DNA from: Carex sylvatica
Taxonomy: Eukaryota > Streptophyta > Magnoliopsida > Poales > Cyperaceae
NCBI GenBank assembly: GCA_964058845.1
Contig: CAXKVR010000137.1
Span: 124,001-188,000 of the forward strand
DNA length: 64,000 nt
Reading direction: 5' to 3'
Every line of letters begins with the position of its first letter. The stretch's first letter is position 1. Below the pieces are notes generated by a model. It saw only the letters and a list, made by a program, of their open reading frames with translations, searched no databases and had not been told where the DNA came from. This document shows positions 1 through 10,830 of the stretch, in pieces. The translations under genes were made by a program, and so were the position numbers.

Positions 1-30
1 TAGAAAAAAGGTGAAGTGAAATCTGAGTAC

Positions 31-133
31 CTTCCTTGTCTTGGAACTTGGCCTTGACATTGTCGATTGTGTCAGAAGACTCCAACTCAAGGGTGATAGT
101 CTTCCCCGTTAGGGTTTTCACGAAGATTTGCAT
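31..133 (-). CDS. Ubiquitin, first coding exon (gene continues left of the window)
   Basis: Reading leftwards from the ATG at 133-131, 34 codons give the start of ubiquitin ([16 protein letters not shown]...[13 protein letters not shown]), followed after one further base by a consensus donor (GAAG/GTACTC) at 31/30. The protein tags substrates for the proteasome and other fates, or is released from a polyubiquitin or ribosomal-protein fusion; which of these cannot be told because the rest lies outside. The intron interrupts the first ubiquitin repeat after codon 34 in phase 1. Two positions differ from the usual plant ubiquitin: Leu for Val17 and Phe for Ile30. It is not RUB/NEDD8, whose N-terminus differs. 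Identification as ubiquitin-like is very secure; whether it is a functional canonical ubiquitin gene is less so. Confidence 0.88.
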
Positions 134-238
134 CTTTCTCTCCTCTCTCTCTCAGGTGCTCCAATGCGGCGGCAGTGCTGGAACTCTCGCTAGAGTTAGG
201 GTTTTCAAACAGGAGGCGTCAATTGCAGTCGCACGGTG

Positions 239-246
239 TATTTATA
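239..246 (-). promoter_or_regulatory. TATA box of the ubiquitin gene
   Basis: On the minus strand the sequence reads TATAAATA, about 105 bases upstream of the ATG at 133. A CT-rich leader (runs of CTCT around 138-160 on the plus strand) lies between, typical of highly expressed plant genes. The position fits a transcription start near 205-215. Confidence 0.65.
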
Positions 247-253
247 ATGTTTG

Positions 254-1653
254 AATTAAGATCTTCTATAGTAACACAAATTTTATATTTATATCTGGAC
301 CATAACGTGTCACTTCAATTATCGTGTCAAACAGATTGAACAGTTCCGATGCAATCTCAAAATTAGAATTACTTAAGGAATTTCAAATTCATCTTTACAA
401 AGAAAAAGAGGGAGGTCGAAAACCCTTTCGGATCGGTTCATTGTGCGTCAATATTTGTGCGTGCATTTTGATTCATGTTGAAGGATTAAATAAATCTTCT
501 ACGACATCGTAAAGCAATCGAACGGTTGGTTACGACAACCCCGTTTCTTTTGATTTTTGAAGAGCTCATACCAAGCCGTTATTTGGGCTAAAGAAGGGTT
601 TTCTTTAATTAATTGAGCCTGCTTCTGCTAGCCCAATAATTAGATTTGGGCTCTATCTCGGTGGTCATTCAAATTTAAAGTTTGTATGGGTCAGATATTC
701 ACAAATTGGTTGTTTTCTTTATTGAAGAGAAACTGAGAAATCCGCAGGTATACAAATTGGTTGTTTCTGTAATTATCTAAACTATTTTGATAATTTTAGA
801 GCATTCTTGAATTTTCTGAATTTTTTTGTAAATCTTCGGGACCACTCTTGGTAATTTGTAGATCATTCTGGTATTTTAGATACTATTTTGATAGTTTTCT
901 AGATCATTATTGTATTTTTTGAACTATTTTGGTTATTTTGTAGACCATTACGATATTTTCGAAGCTATTTTATCTATTAAAATATTAAATTCGAAGACAA
1001 ACATAAACAAATTTTGATCAAAGCCATAGACCGAAGAGCAAAATATTGGACCAGATTTAGAATGGTGGCTTTAGCTTTCTTAACAAGGTTTAATTGCTTA
1101 AGCTATGTAGAATGGTGGCATAAAAATTAGAGCAATTTTTAGAAAGTTGACAAATAGAGTCTTAAAAAGGTGATTTTAAGTTTTACAAATGAATTAGTGT
1201 TTGACAAGTTTAAGACTCCTTAATCCCTCAAGAAGCTCTAAGTAGTACTTTTAAAGAGTCTGCCAAACACTATATATATAGCATGCAGTGTTATAAAAAA
1301 CGTCCGTTTAAGCCGATTAATCAGCCGATAATTAGTCATTGGCAGTGATCAAATTAACCGTTATGAATTTTTCTGACTAATTAATCGCACAATTATTTTC
1401 AAATATAATCAATTGTTCTTGATTATTCCCGATTAATCGCTTAGTGGTACCTTGTCCATTTGACGACCGCATACTATTATTTACAACACTACTATATATA
1501 TATATATACCGGCCTACTAGCTAAACGACAATTGGCATGCATTAAAATTGTTTATCATGATATTATGGGTGAAGTTTATTTGGTGAATTTATTGCAATTG
1601 CTTTTATTGTTTTCAAATCATATCAAGGACGTCTGTACGTAATTAATGTTAGA

Positions 1654-1684
<31 letters not shown>
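254..1684. other. Intergenic DNA, no gene seen
   Basis: A+T-rich DNA with no convincing reading frame. From about 1510 it becomes similar to 4736-4890 and 10145-10290, marking the left end of the first AG-peptide repeat unit. A short stretch at 1290-1450 rich in GATTAATC motifs may be a decayed transposon but has no clear ends. A (TA)n run at 1655-1684 abuts the first hairpin element. Confidence 0.5.
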
Positions 1685-1687
<3 letters not shown>

Positions 1688-2109
1688 GTTGGCTACTATG
1701 CTTATATAAGCATATTTCCACATATGCTTATAACTCATTTTTGTGTTTTCAATGTCCAAATGGTCGATCGGAACCGTTCATCTTGTTCTTCGTATTAATA
1801 TGTTTTTGGAGACCAAATTTTACATTTTTCTGATTTTGTTTACTATTTATTAAGCCAATTTAAAAATATCTGATCCAACGGTGGCTTCTGATTTTACTGT
1901 TTTGTTAAGCCACCGTTGGATCAGCGATTTTCAAAGTGGCTTAATAAATAGTAAACAAATTCAGAAAAATATAAAATTTGGTCTCCAAGAACATATTAAT
2001 ATGGAGAATAAGATGAACGGTTCCGATCGACCATTTGGATATTAAAAACACAAAAATGAGTTATAAGCATATCTGAGGATATGCTTATATAAGCATAGTA
2101 GCCAACCTC
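1685..2109. mobile_element. Hairpin MITE, family A, copy 1 (Mutator-like)
   Basis: A 425-bp near-perfect palindrome beginning GAGGTTGGCTACTATGC and ending with its reverse complement. The arms contain GATCGGAACCGTTCATC and ACTATTTATTAAGCC blocks and meet around 1890 at a short loop. Two further copies lie at 7639-8062 and 22428-22852. It sits in (TA)n sequence, so its target duplication is masked, but the two sibling AG-peptide units at about 4890 and 10283 show the uninterrupted site. No coding capacity. Confidence 0.85.
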
Positions 2110-2436
2110 TATATATATATATATATAATTTTGTTCTTCTGGTAAGCCGTAAACATCATTTAATATTTTAATTGATCATACACACACACAAATAACACGT
2201 TCCCTTGTTTGTATTTCATGAATACTGCAACGATGCTACATTTACTCAAATCACCAAAAAAGAAAAGAAAAAATAAAAGCCCCAGCATCCAGAAGAATTA
2301 TATATGTTTTTTTTATTATTAAATTTAATCACAACATAAACATTCGACATGCACACTGTATATATAATAGAATAAAACGAAATTAAACATTAACAAAGAA
2401 CAAATATCACAAAACATAGTTATATATATAGGAATA

Positions 2437-2547
2437 TGCTACGCGTATCATAGATGGCTTCTGTGCAACGATACAATATTTGAGTTTTTAAAATTCTAAC
2501 GATCGATCTGAACTGTTGTACAGAGGTCCTCTATGCTACGTGTAGCA
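2437..2547. mobile_element. Short inverted-repeat element
   Basis: A stretch of about 110 bp starts TGCTACGCGTATCATAG and ends with the near reverse complement of TGCTACACGTAGCATAG. It lies in the 3' flank of the first AG-peptide gene and is absent from the corresponding place in the other two units. Probably a small MITE; no target duplication is resolvable in the surrounding TA repeats. Confidence 0.5.
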
Positions 2548-2557
2548 GTCTAGCCAA

Positions 2558-2592
<35 letters not shown>

Positions 2593-2636
2593 CCCACAAT
2601 CTTTTTAATCATAATTATGAAAGCAAGTGTGCTTTA

Positions 2637-2825
2637 TCAATGAAGAATATTGTAACCAAACACGAGTGCAACCATTGAGGCCGCCGCAACAAAAGCTGGA
2701 ACGATGGCAACAGCATCTGACTGATTTGGTGCGGGTGCCGGTGCTGTTTGCGCATTGGCCATCACCAAAGTGGCGAAAACAATGGCCATTGCTAAGATGA
2801 ACGAGTTGAACGCCGGTGCCTCCAT
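2637..2825 (-). CDS. Arabinogalactan peptide 1 (GPI-anchored AG peptide)
   Basis: A complete 62-residue intronless gene. Residues 1-25 form a signal peptide ending ANA; the mature stretch of about 11 residues (QTAPAPAPNQS) has the alternating Ala-Pro typical of hydroxyproline O-glycosylation with type II arabinogalactans. It is followed by a hydrophobic C-terminal tail that fits a GPI-anchor addition signal with a small-residue omega site near Ser36. Such peptides act at the outer face of the plasma membrane and in the wall; their precise roles are poorly known. The start is the only ATG in frame and is shared with two tandem paralogues (7286-7471 and 11651-11836). This copy has Asn in place of Asp before the cleavage site, and one extra residue near the C-terminus. 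A TATA box lies about 115 bases upstream. Confidence 0.88.
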   Translation of the reverse strand: MEAPAFNSFILAMAIVFATLVMANAQTAPAPAPNQSDAVAIVPAFVAAASMVALVFGYNILH

Positions 2826-2935
2826 TGGTTATATATATGTTTCTCTTCTTCCTTGTTTTTGTTTAAGTTTGTATTTGGAGTAGAGAGCTGAGGTTTGTTG
2901 GTTTATGTTTTGATGTTGGTTGAAGGAAGGGCATC

Positions 2936-2946
2936 TTATATATATA
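2936..2946 (-). promoter_or_regulatory. TATA box of AG-peptide gene 1
   Basis: On the minus strand CCTATATATATAAG lies about 115 bases upstream of the ATG, in a block conserved upstream of AG-peptide gene 3 (CCCTATATAAC at 11944-11950). Its conservation between paralogues supports a core promoter role. Confidence 0.6.
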
Positions 2947-2949
2947 GGG

Positions 2950-4578
2950 CACAAGGAAGCGCGTTTCTAGACTTGGCCTTTCTGCCCGTTCTGCCCTTCC
3001 TGTCCGTGACAGTGATAGGTTTCAAAATTTTCAAAATTACAAACTTTTCCCTTCTAAAATTCATATTATTATATATAATATACACTTTTAAATTTCAAAA
3101 GTTCACATATTTTGTTCACGTATTTTGTTCACATATTTACTCATCTTATTGCTTACATTTATAAAATTTCCATTTTCCTCTTTAATAAAATAAATAAAAA
3201 TATGTCGTTTGCGTATGATAAATTTTTAATTAATTTTGTGTGTTTTTGAAATTTAGAAAGATAAATATTATATTATGAATTTTAAATTTCAAAAACATAA
3301 TATTTAAATAATTAAATGGTATGTATGAAATTCAAAAGAGCAGTGACAGAACCAGTGTAGCCCGGGGGGGCACCTACCCCTGCTTGGATTTTCGAAAGTA
3401 GTGGAAAACATAAGTTGATTTTGATTTTGCCCCCTCTAAAAATTAAGTTGCCTCTCTCTGGAGAAAAATGGTTCAAGTTATTTTCCTCTTAATTGCTGGT
3501 GAGAATAATCCATAGGATTTCCTCTTTTCTTTGAATTATATAGTTCTTAAAATAATCTATTTTAGTCTAATTTTCAGATAACAAAGGAGAGAAGAATCTT
3601 ACAAGGGGTATCATATGTCTTTGACCTAATAGAATGCTTCTTGTTTATTTTAATTTTTGGATATGCTTGGTTTATGGTGAGCCAATGATTTTTTTTTCAT
3701 TTTTTTCATGTTTTGGTGTATATGGTATGTGTGTACTCAAAATGAAGGGGTCACATTAAATAAGAAGCTCAAATTAATTCAAATAGTGACTCTTTGACAG
3801 TGAGCCTCACTGGTCGGATTGCCATCTAACACACCGAAGTTGCACCCAAATGTGCGTTAAATCTTGTAAAATTCATATAAAATGAACCGTTTGGAGGTTT
3901 TTCGCGTTCTTCATATCAAAGTTCTCGGTTTAACATGTAGAATATTTTTGAATTTAAAAAAATTAGATTTTAAGGAATTTAAAAAAAAATTCCAAATTGG
4001 GTGTAGATTTCGAATTTTTGTATTTTTTTTAGATATTAATAAAATTTCGGTATTTCTAGTCTACATGTATTGACAAAATGTCCAACCACTAGCATCGATA
4101 AAGAAAGTTATATTATGGCTGGTCGTTGTAAAAATGATGGTTTTGATATATTGGAATTTCAATTGATTTGGAATGTAAACATGATGAGGGGTCATTATCA
4201 TGAATGCAGTGTTATAATTTGGAATGTTGTTTACTCATCTTAAATTTTGCCGATGAACACGGTTAATTGAAAGAAAATATTGGACTTGGAAATCAATATT
4301 TTGCTTTGCTCAACAATCCTTATTTTAATTTATTTAAAATGCAGGACAAATTATTGAAGATGTGAGGGAATACGATTTTAAATGACGAATTCAAAGTGTT
4401 AATCCGAGCCATCTTACGAGTATTACATGTGCATGTAAAATTCGTAATTTTTTTAATTATTTTAGTATAATCTATAAAGCAAATAAGTTAAGAAAATTAT
4501 ATTTAAGTTATTTTAGAATGTTGCATAAAGCTAAAATTATATTTAGTTTTTTTTTATTCTAAAGTCTGTGTGTTACAT
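2950..4578. other. Upstream flank of AG-peptide gene 1, no gene
   Basis: A+T-rich intergenic DNA. 3020-3330 resembles, in decayed form, the TATACCC-ended elements at 12028-12325 and 12494-12787. A run of seven G near 3363 introduces a stretch (3355-3500) that may be a transposon relic. 4096-4520 is similar to 7526-7640 plus 8085-8190 and 8950-9100, that is, to the upstream flank of gene 2. No credible reading frame. Confidence 0.5.
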
Positions 4579-4714
4579 AAAGCTAAAATTTATTTTTTTA
4601 CTTTTTTTCTATTCTTAGGAGCTTGTAAAATATAAAACTTATTTTATCAAATATATTGTTGGAGGCAACTTGCCATCCAACCCTCAAAAAAAAAAAAAAA
4701 AAAAAGCTAAAATT
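4579..4714 (+). mobile_element. Very short LINE 3' end with poly(A) tail
   Basis: The 12-bp direct repeat AAAGCTAAAATT occurs at 4579-4590 and 4703-4714. Between them lies about 110 bp ending in CCATCCAACCCTC and a run of about 20 A. The last 30 bp before the tail resemble the 3' end of the LINE at 20580-21788 (GGCAAGTTGCCACCTTACCCTC). The sibling repeat unit at about 10102-10135 keeps the uninterrupted site, so this is a recent 5'-truncated retroposition. Confidence 0.75.
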
Positions 4715-5948
4715 GCTTTGTTAAAATCTTTGCCCACCGGCTTACTAGCTAAGCATGCATTTAGAAATTGTTTATGATTTTTTTGGTAAAAGTTTGTTTG
4801 GTGAATTGATTGCAATTGCTTTTATTAAATGGGATTACTCGTATAAAATTCAAATCATATCAAGGTCTGTAATCAATGTTTGACAATATATAATTTTGTT
4901 TTTCTGGTAAACCGTAAACATCATTCAATTTTTTAATTGATCAGAATAAGAAATTGCTGCTTGTAACGTAGCTATGCAACTATAGATGAATACATCACAA
5001 TTTTTTATATTTTTTTACAAATTACAAGTCCCCTAGTTTTTATTTCATGATCAATACAGGGAGCCGAAACTTATTCAATTAATTTCTCAATTAAAAACAA
5101 TCACACAAATGCCCAATTTTTTTTTTTTTAATTTAAGATGAGATATACATATTTTATTATATAAACATTAATGATTTTGCATTGAAATATGAATGCACTT
5201 GTGTTATTATTAACCATGAAACTTTAATGATTTTGCATTGAAATATGAATGCACTTATGTTTTTTTTAACAAATTACAAGTCACCACCTAGTTTATATTT
5301 CATGATTAATACAGGGAGCCGAAATGTATTCATATCCTCAATTAAAAGAAGTTAAACAAATGCCCAATCATTTTTTAAAAAAAATTTAAGATGTGATGTA
5401 CATATATATTTTATTATATTAACATCAATGTTTTTTATTGAAATATTGATGCATTTGTGTTATGATTAATCAAGGTATGAAACATCCTTGCGTTATTGAT
5501 GTTTTTGCATTGAAATATAGATGCACTTGTGCTAAGATAAACCAGTGTATAAAACATAGATACTCGACATCAATCTTTTTGCAATAAACCATTTAGACAT
5601 TGTTTCAAACTTTAAACAATAATAAGTTTTTGCAATAATATATCGGTCCATCATTGATGAGAACTTAACTTGCAAAGAGACGATAACCTAGAGTATGAGA
5701 CATAAGCCTTCAGATGTCGAAATAATCAAAATTGTAAAAAAAATATTGTTTAGGACCTTCAGTTGAAGTTATTTCTGAATCTACTGTCAGTTAATTATTT
5801 ATCAAAAAAATTATTTGACAATAGTAAACATTCTAAAATTGAATATCAATATTACAAAAAATGAGGGCATCATTTAGTTTTTTCTTCTTTTTTTTAACTT
5901 TAACTTGTACATTTTTTTTTGTTCTGTCATTTAGTCAGAATTATATAT
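4715..5948. other. 3' flank of repeat unit 2, no gene
   Basis: Non-coding DNA homologous to 10120-11180 in unit 3 and, for its right part, to 23580-24040. It contains degenerate copies of a block of about 70 bp with GATGCACTTGTG and TTTTTGCAATGAAA motifs (5160-5620), the same repeat that is clearer at 10535-10830. No reading frame of note. Confidence 0.55.
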
Positions 5949-6370
5949 GAGGAGACATCCAATTACACAATTTTATGGTGTCACATCTTGACACCATATT
6001 TTTATAAGTCATTTTTGCTATTTTGAAACCCAAACAGACGATCCGAACCGTTCAACATGATCTCCATATTAAAATGTGCTTGGAGACTAATTTTTATATT
6101 TTTTTTATTTTTTCTAAGTATTTATTAAGATGTGTACAAAATTGATATATTCAGATAATTTTGGACTATTAAAAAGCGACAATTTTAAAAAATTCTAAGT
6201 AAATAATAATAAATTTTCAAAAAATTTAAAATTTGGTCCCAAGCACATTTTAATATGGATATCGCGCTGAACGGTTCAGATCGACTATTTGAATTTTAAA
6301 ATCGCAAAAATGAATTATAAAATTATGGTGTCAAGATATGTCACCATAAAATAGTGTAATTGGATCCCTC
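5949..6370. mobile_element. Hairpin MITE, family B (Mutator-like)
   Basis: A 422-bp palindromic element from GAGGAGACATCCAATTACAC to the near reverse complement ending GGATCCCTC. It is flanked by a 9-bp target duplication ATTATATAT (5940-5948 and 6371-6379). The inner arms share GATCCGAACCGTTCA, ATATTAAAATGTGCTTGGAGAC and TATTTATTAAG blocks with families A, C and D, but the outer 60 bp are unrelated. The empty site is visible in units 3 (about 11175) and 4 (about 24045). Confidence 0.85.
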
Positions 6371-6808
6371 ATTATATATTGTGAGGTTGATATTTATCGT
6401 TAAAAAAATAATGGATTAACACAATTTTAATTCTCAATTAATCTTTGTTTCGGACATATGCTATTTGTTTGAAAATTTTCAGATAAAACAAGACATGCAA
6501 CTGCTGGAAACACAGCTGTTGGGCCATATTTTTTTAAATGTGAGGGTATTTGTGTAATTTTTTAATTGAGGAAAAATTTCGGTACAAGAGGCGACATTTA
6601 ACCAAAACACGGAAAAAAAAAACAATAATAAAAGCACCAGCATCCAGAGGTATTTTGTATCTGTTTTTTCTATTAAATTTAATCAGAACATTCGACATGT
6701 ACACAGTATATCATAGAATAAAACAAAATTAAACATTAACAAATAATAAATTAATATAAAAAAACATACATATATACGCACAATCATTTAATTAATAATC
6801 AGCATCAC
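6371..6808. other. 3' flank of AG-peptide gene 2
   Basis: Non-coding. 6640-6760 aligns with 2280-2400 and 11485-11590 and probably represents the 3' untranslated region and terminator area of the AG-peptide genes (shared GCATCCAGA and ACATTCGACATG blocks). Nothing else recognised. Confidence 0.5.
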
Positions 6809-7224
6809 GAGGGTTCAAATGCACTCAAAATTTTGTGCACCCAAATGTATTTTATCTTTCATATCTTTTATCTTTATTTTCAAAGTCAAAACAGTCAATT
6901 CGAACGTTAGATGCGATCTATATATTAAGATGTGCTTGGAGACAAAATTTTACATTTTTTGAAATTTTTTTAATATTTATTAAACCACTTTGAAAATCGC
7001 TGATCCAATGGTCTAAAAAAGGTGAAATTAGCGATTTTCAAAGTGACTTAATAAATAGTAAAATAATTCCAAAAAATGTAAAATTTGGTCACCAAGTGCA
7101 TCTTAATATATAGATCGTATCTAACGGTTCGGATTGACTATTCGGACTTTAAAAACGAAAAAAAAAAGATTTGAAAAATAGAGTGCATTTGGATGCACAA
7201 AAATTTGGGTGCATTTGAACCCTC
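6809..7224. mobile_element. Hairpin MITE, family C
   Basis: A 416-bp inverted-repeat element opening GAGGGTTCAAATGCACTC and closing with its reverse complement at 7224. Its arms again contain the shared core (GTGCTTGGAGACAAAATTTT, ATTTATTAAACCACTTTG, GCTGATCCAATGG). It lies about 60 bp beyond the stop codon of AG-peptide gene 2 and is missing from the matching place beside genes 1 and 3. No clean target duplication was found. Confidence 0.75.
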
Positions 7225-7285
7225 CTCTTAATATTATTATTCCATTTTTCTGGAGACTACCTCTTAAGAAAGCAAGTGTGCTTTA

Positions 7286-7471
7286 TCAATGGAGAACGTA
7301 AGCAAACACGAGCGCAACCATTGAAGCGGCCACAGCAAAACCTGGGATGGTGGCAACAGCATCTGACTGATTCGGTGCCGGGGCCGGTGCTGTTTGCGCA
7401 TCGGCCATCACCAAAGTGGCAAAAACAACAGTCATTGCGAAGATGAACGAGCCGAATGCCATTGCCGCCAT
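7286..7471 (-). CDS. Arabinogalactan peptide 2
   Basis: A complete 61-residue intronless AG-peptide gene, paralogous to the copies at 2637-2825 and 11651-11836. The signal peptide covers residues 1-25 (ending ADA), the glycosylation core is QTAPAPAPNQS, and a hydrophobic GPI signal tail follows. The coding region is intact and as conserved as its sisters. Its promoter is not: similarity to genes 1 and 3 stops about 55 bases upstream of the ATG (near 7525), and the next sequence matches DNA that lies 1.2 kb further upstream of gene 1. The shared TATA block is therefore missing, probably by deletion. It may be silent or use a different start. Confidence 0.83.
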   Translation of the reverse strand: MAAMAFGSFIFAMTVVFATLVMADAQTAPAPAPNQSDAVATIPGFAVAASMVALVFAYVLH

Positions 7472-7638
7472 TGGTTATATATGTTTCTCTTCTGCCTTGT
7501 TTTTTTGTTTAAGTTTGTATTTGGAGAAGATAAAGAAAGATATATTATGGCTGGTCGTTGTAAAAATGATGATTTGATATATTATTGCTGGTCATTATCA
7601 TGCATAAAGCGTTAATTTGGAATATATATATATATATA

Positions 7639-8062
7639 GAGGTTGGCTACTATGCTTATATAAGCATATCTCCACATATGCTTATGACTCATTTTTGTGT
7701 TTCCAATGTCCAAATGGTCGATCTGAACCGTTAGATGTGATCTCTATATTGAAATGTACTTGGAGACCAAATTTTATATTTTTCTGAACTTTTTTACTAT
7801 TTATTAAGCCACTTTGAAAATCGCTGATCCAACGGTGGCTTCTGATTTTACTGTTTTGTTAAGCCATCGTTGGATCAGCGATTTTCAAATTAGCTTAATA
7901 AATAGTAAACAAATTCAGAAAAATGTAAAATTTGGTCTCCAAGAACATATTAATATGAAGAACAAGATGAACGGTTTCGATCGACTATTTGGACAATAGA
8001 AACACAAAAATGAGTTATAAGCATATGTAGGGATATGCTTATATAAGCATAGTAGCCAACCT
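7639..8062. mobile_element. Hairpin MITE, family A, copy 2
   Basis: A 424-bp palindrome nearly identical to 1685-2109, beginning GAGGTTGGCTACTATGC and ending GCATAGTAGCCAACCT, embedded in (TA)n. It sits in the DNA now upstream of AG-peptide gene 2. The matching region near gene 1 (about 4230) lacks it. Confidence 0.85.
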
Positions 8063-9397
8063 ATATATATATATATATATATGTTGTTTATTGATTTTAA
8101 ATTTTGCCGATGAACACGGTTAATTAATTGACAGAAAGAATTGGACTTGGCAGTCAATATTTTGTTTTGCTCAACATTTGAAGATGTGAGGGAATGAAGA
8201 TTAGATCATAACAATTAATGGCGGCTAATTAATTAGTTGCTAACTCAAGATGGAGATCGCTTTTGAACCGAAATTTTTATTTATACCATATTCTATAAAA
8301 AATAAAAAATATTATGATTTTGAAAGAATTCCAAAAGCACTCAGGCCACCAAGCCAATTAATCTCAGGCCTCAAAAATAGAGGACTACCAAATATCCTTG
8401 CGGACCCGCCAACACAAAAAAAAAAACCTCAGCATTTGATTTTAACAAAATAATATTTGTTTAATAATTTTCAGAATAGAAAGAATAATTAATAATTTAA
8501 ATATATCAGAAAGAAAATTAATTAAAATAGATAAAATATTTTATAATTTAGATGTACTGCAATAACTCCGAAATATGTTTCAGGGAGGATTTTTCCTAGT
8601 AAAAAAAAAAAAACTATTTCTTACTGTGTTACTGTAAAAAAAAAAAAAAATACTTTTCATCCGAATTATTGATATCGGTTCAAAAGTCACTTTTAGTAAA
8701 TATAGAAATTATTGTGTTTTTTTATTTCTGAAAATTATTAAACAATTATTATAAAAATCAAACAAATTTGAGGTTTGTTTGGGTCCGCTATAGCATTTGG
8801 CGGCTCTCCGTTTTTGGTGCTACATATTAGCTTGACAATCTGGATAGTGTTCAAAATTCACTAAAATCAGGGTTTTTTTTATTATGTTATAAGTAAAAAT
8901 TTCGAGCTTTTGAGCTACCATGTTTTTGAGTTTACTACATAAAAAATTATTTGATTGATTTTAAATGATGAATTCAAAGTGGTAATCCAAGACATCTTAC
9001 GAGTAATACATGTGCATGTGAAATTCATAATTATTTTTTAATTATTTTAGTATAAAATATAAAGCAAATAAGTTAAGAAAATTATATTTATGTTATTTTA
9101 GAACATTTATTTTCATCATTTTTAACTGCTGAATAAACTAAACAAAATTGAAATTTTACATTACATACAGGAAGGAAGAAAATATAATGTTTGGATAAGA
9201 TTAATTTGTTTGTTCGAAGAATTTTGAACATAATTGTATTCAAAGTCGGATCTAACATTCCTCTGATTCGCATTGACATTCATACAGACAGTTTATATTT
9301 GTATGATTATAAACTTAAGATGTACTATTTAAGTTTTTTTTTTTTTAACCTATACATGCTTTATATATCTCTTGAGGTTGCTTCTTAGTTTATAATT
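8063..9397. other. Intergenic DNA between AG-peptide units 2 and 3
   Basis: Non-coding. 8085-8190 matches 4235-4360 and 8950-9100 matches 4375-4520. The roughly 750 bp between (8200-8940) is absent from the first unit and may be an inserted or unrelated block. No genes recognised. Confidence 0.5.
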
Positions 9398-9872
9398 AGG
9401 GGTGGCAACAATCTGGCTCTTCACAAGCTGGGTTCAACTTGAACTCGTTATGAGCTGGCTAGTCCGAGTCACGACAGAGTTGATTTTAAAGGTTCGAGCT
9501 AAAATCTCAGCCTGAAATCGTTTTAAGCTAGACCGAGCTAGCTTATTTTCTCTGACTGGATCTTGTTTTAAGAAGAAAATAAATTTTACAAACTTTTTTA
9601 ACGGAGCTAAACCAAGTTGAACCGAGCTGAACCGAGATAGACAGTATAAAATGCACACAGATTCATGCAAATTCACAAATTGATGCCTAACCGAGCTAAC
9701 TCCCGAACTTGCGAGCACGTTAGACCCCAGCTTGAATTCGTTAATTCTTGACCGAGGTAGTGTGAGCGGACTTGTTAACAGTTCAGTCCAATAACGACCG
9801 AATTGTTAGCGAGTAATTAAGTCAGGTGTGAGCCACCAGCTACGAGCTACGAGTTTCTTTTTTACCACCTCT
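9398..9872. mobile_element. Probable non-autonomous hAT element
   Basis: A stretch of about 475 bp bounded by AGGGGTGGCAA and the near-inverse TTACCACCTCT, with many short GAGCT/CCGAGCT motifs in both orientations inside both ends. AGGGGTGGCAA-type termini with dense subterminal repeats are characteristic of plant hAT elements. No convincing 8-bp target duplication was found, so the exact ends are tentative. Confidence 0.5.
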
Positions 9873-10534
9873 TTTCATAATGAATACAAAAATCAATTAA
9901 AAGTTTAATAAAATCTTGCTGGTTATATCCTTCTAATGAGAAGTTCAATTCAATTAATCAAATTCATTGTAAGATCTAATACTAGTGAAACCCTAATCCT
10001 TGGCTAGTTTATTTGGGTGCTAATGATAAAAATGTTCGTAGCACAAAAACAGAGTAGTTTTGACTTCATGCAGTGTTAACTGAATGTTGTTTTGATTCTA
10101 AAGTCTGTGTGTTGCCAAAAGCTAAAATTGTTCTGTTAAAATCTTTGTACACAGGCATGCATTTAGAATTGTTTATGATTTTTAGGTAAAAGTTTGTTTG
10201 GTGAATTGATTGCAATTGCTTTTATTGGATGGGATAACTCGTATAAAATTCAAATCATATCAAGGTCTGTAATCAATGTTTGATAATATATAATTTGTTA
10301 TTCTGGTAAACCGTAAACATCATTCAATTATTTTAATTAATCCGAATAAGAATTTTTTTAATTTTTTTAATACATCACAAATGGTTTTTTACAAATTACA
10401 TGTCCCCTTGTTTTTATTTTATGAATTTTACAAGGAGACGATTTTTTTATCCACATCCTCAATTAAAAAATTATTACACAAATACCTTACCATTTTTAAA
10501 AAAATTTAAGATGTGCCGCACGTACTCTATTATA
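9873..10534. other. Left part of repeat unit 3, no gene
   Basis: Non-coding. From about 10085 it matches 4560-4960 and 1510-2160 in the other AG-peptide units (shared TTGGTGAATTGATTGCAATTG and GGTAAACCGTAAACATCATT blocks). It preserves the empty sites of the LINE fragment at 4579 and of the hairpin at 1685. Confidence 0.55.
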
Positions 10535-10830
10535 GAAACATCATTGTTTTGTATTGAAACAAGGATACGCTTGTGTTGGCATTCACCAGTGCGTCATTTA
10601 AATTTTTGCAATAAAATGGTACATTTGTGCTGAAATTAATCAGGGTAAAAAATATATGCGTGTCATCGATGTTTTTGTAATGAAATATCGATGCACTTAT
10701 GCTGAAATTAACGAGGGTAAAAAATATCGCTGATTCATCAATTTTTTGCAATGAAACATCAATGCACTTGTGCTGAGATTGACTACGGTAAAAAATATCA
10801 GCGCATCATGGATGTTTTTGCAATAAAACA
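10535..10830. repeat. Minisatellite with about 70-bp period
   Basis: About four diverged tandem copies of a block containing ATCGATGCACTTATGCTGAA, GGTAAAAAATATC and TTTTTGCAATGAAA. The best two adjacent copies start near 10690 and 10760. Degenerate copies are found at 5160-5620 and 23590-23700 in the paralogous units, so the array predates the duplication. Confidence 0.65.

Noticed and set aside
1290..1450. Cluster of GATTAATC-like motifs in both orientations
   Set aside because: Could be a decayed hAT end, but no boundary or duplication was found.
3355..3500. Possible transposon relic after a run of seven G
   Set aside because: Suggestive of old hAT-type sequence, but no ends, duplication or coding sequence could be identified.
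7915..8157. Frames inside hairpin MITEs, with equivalents at 7814, 22471 and 22603
   Set aside because: Non-autonomous elements; the frames come from palindromic arms and differ in copies without coding conservation.
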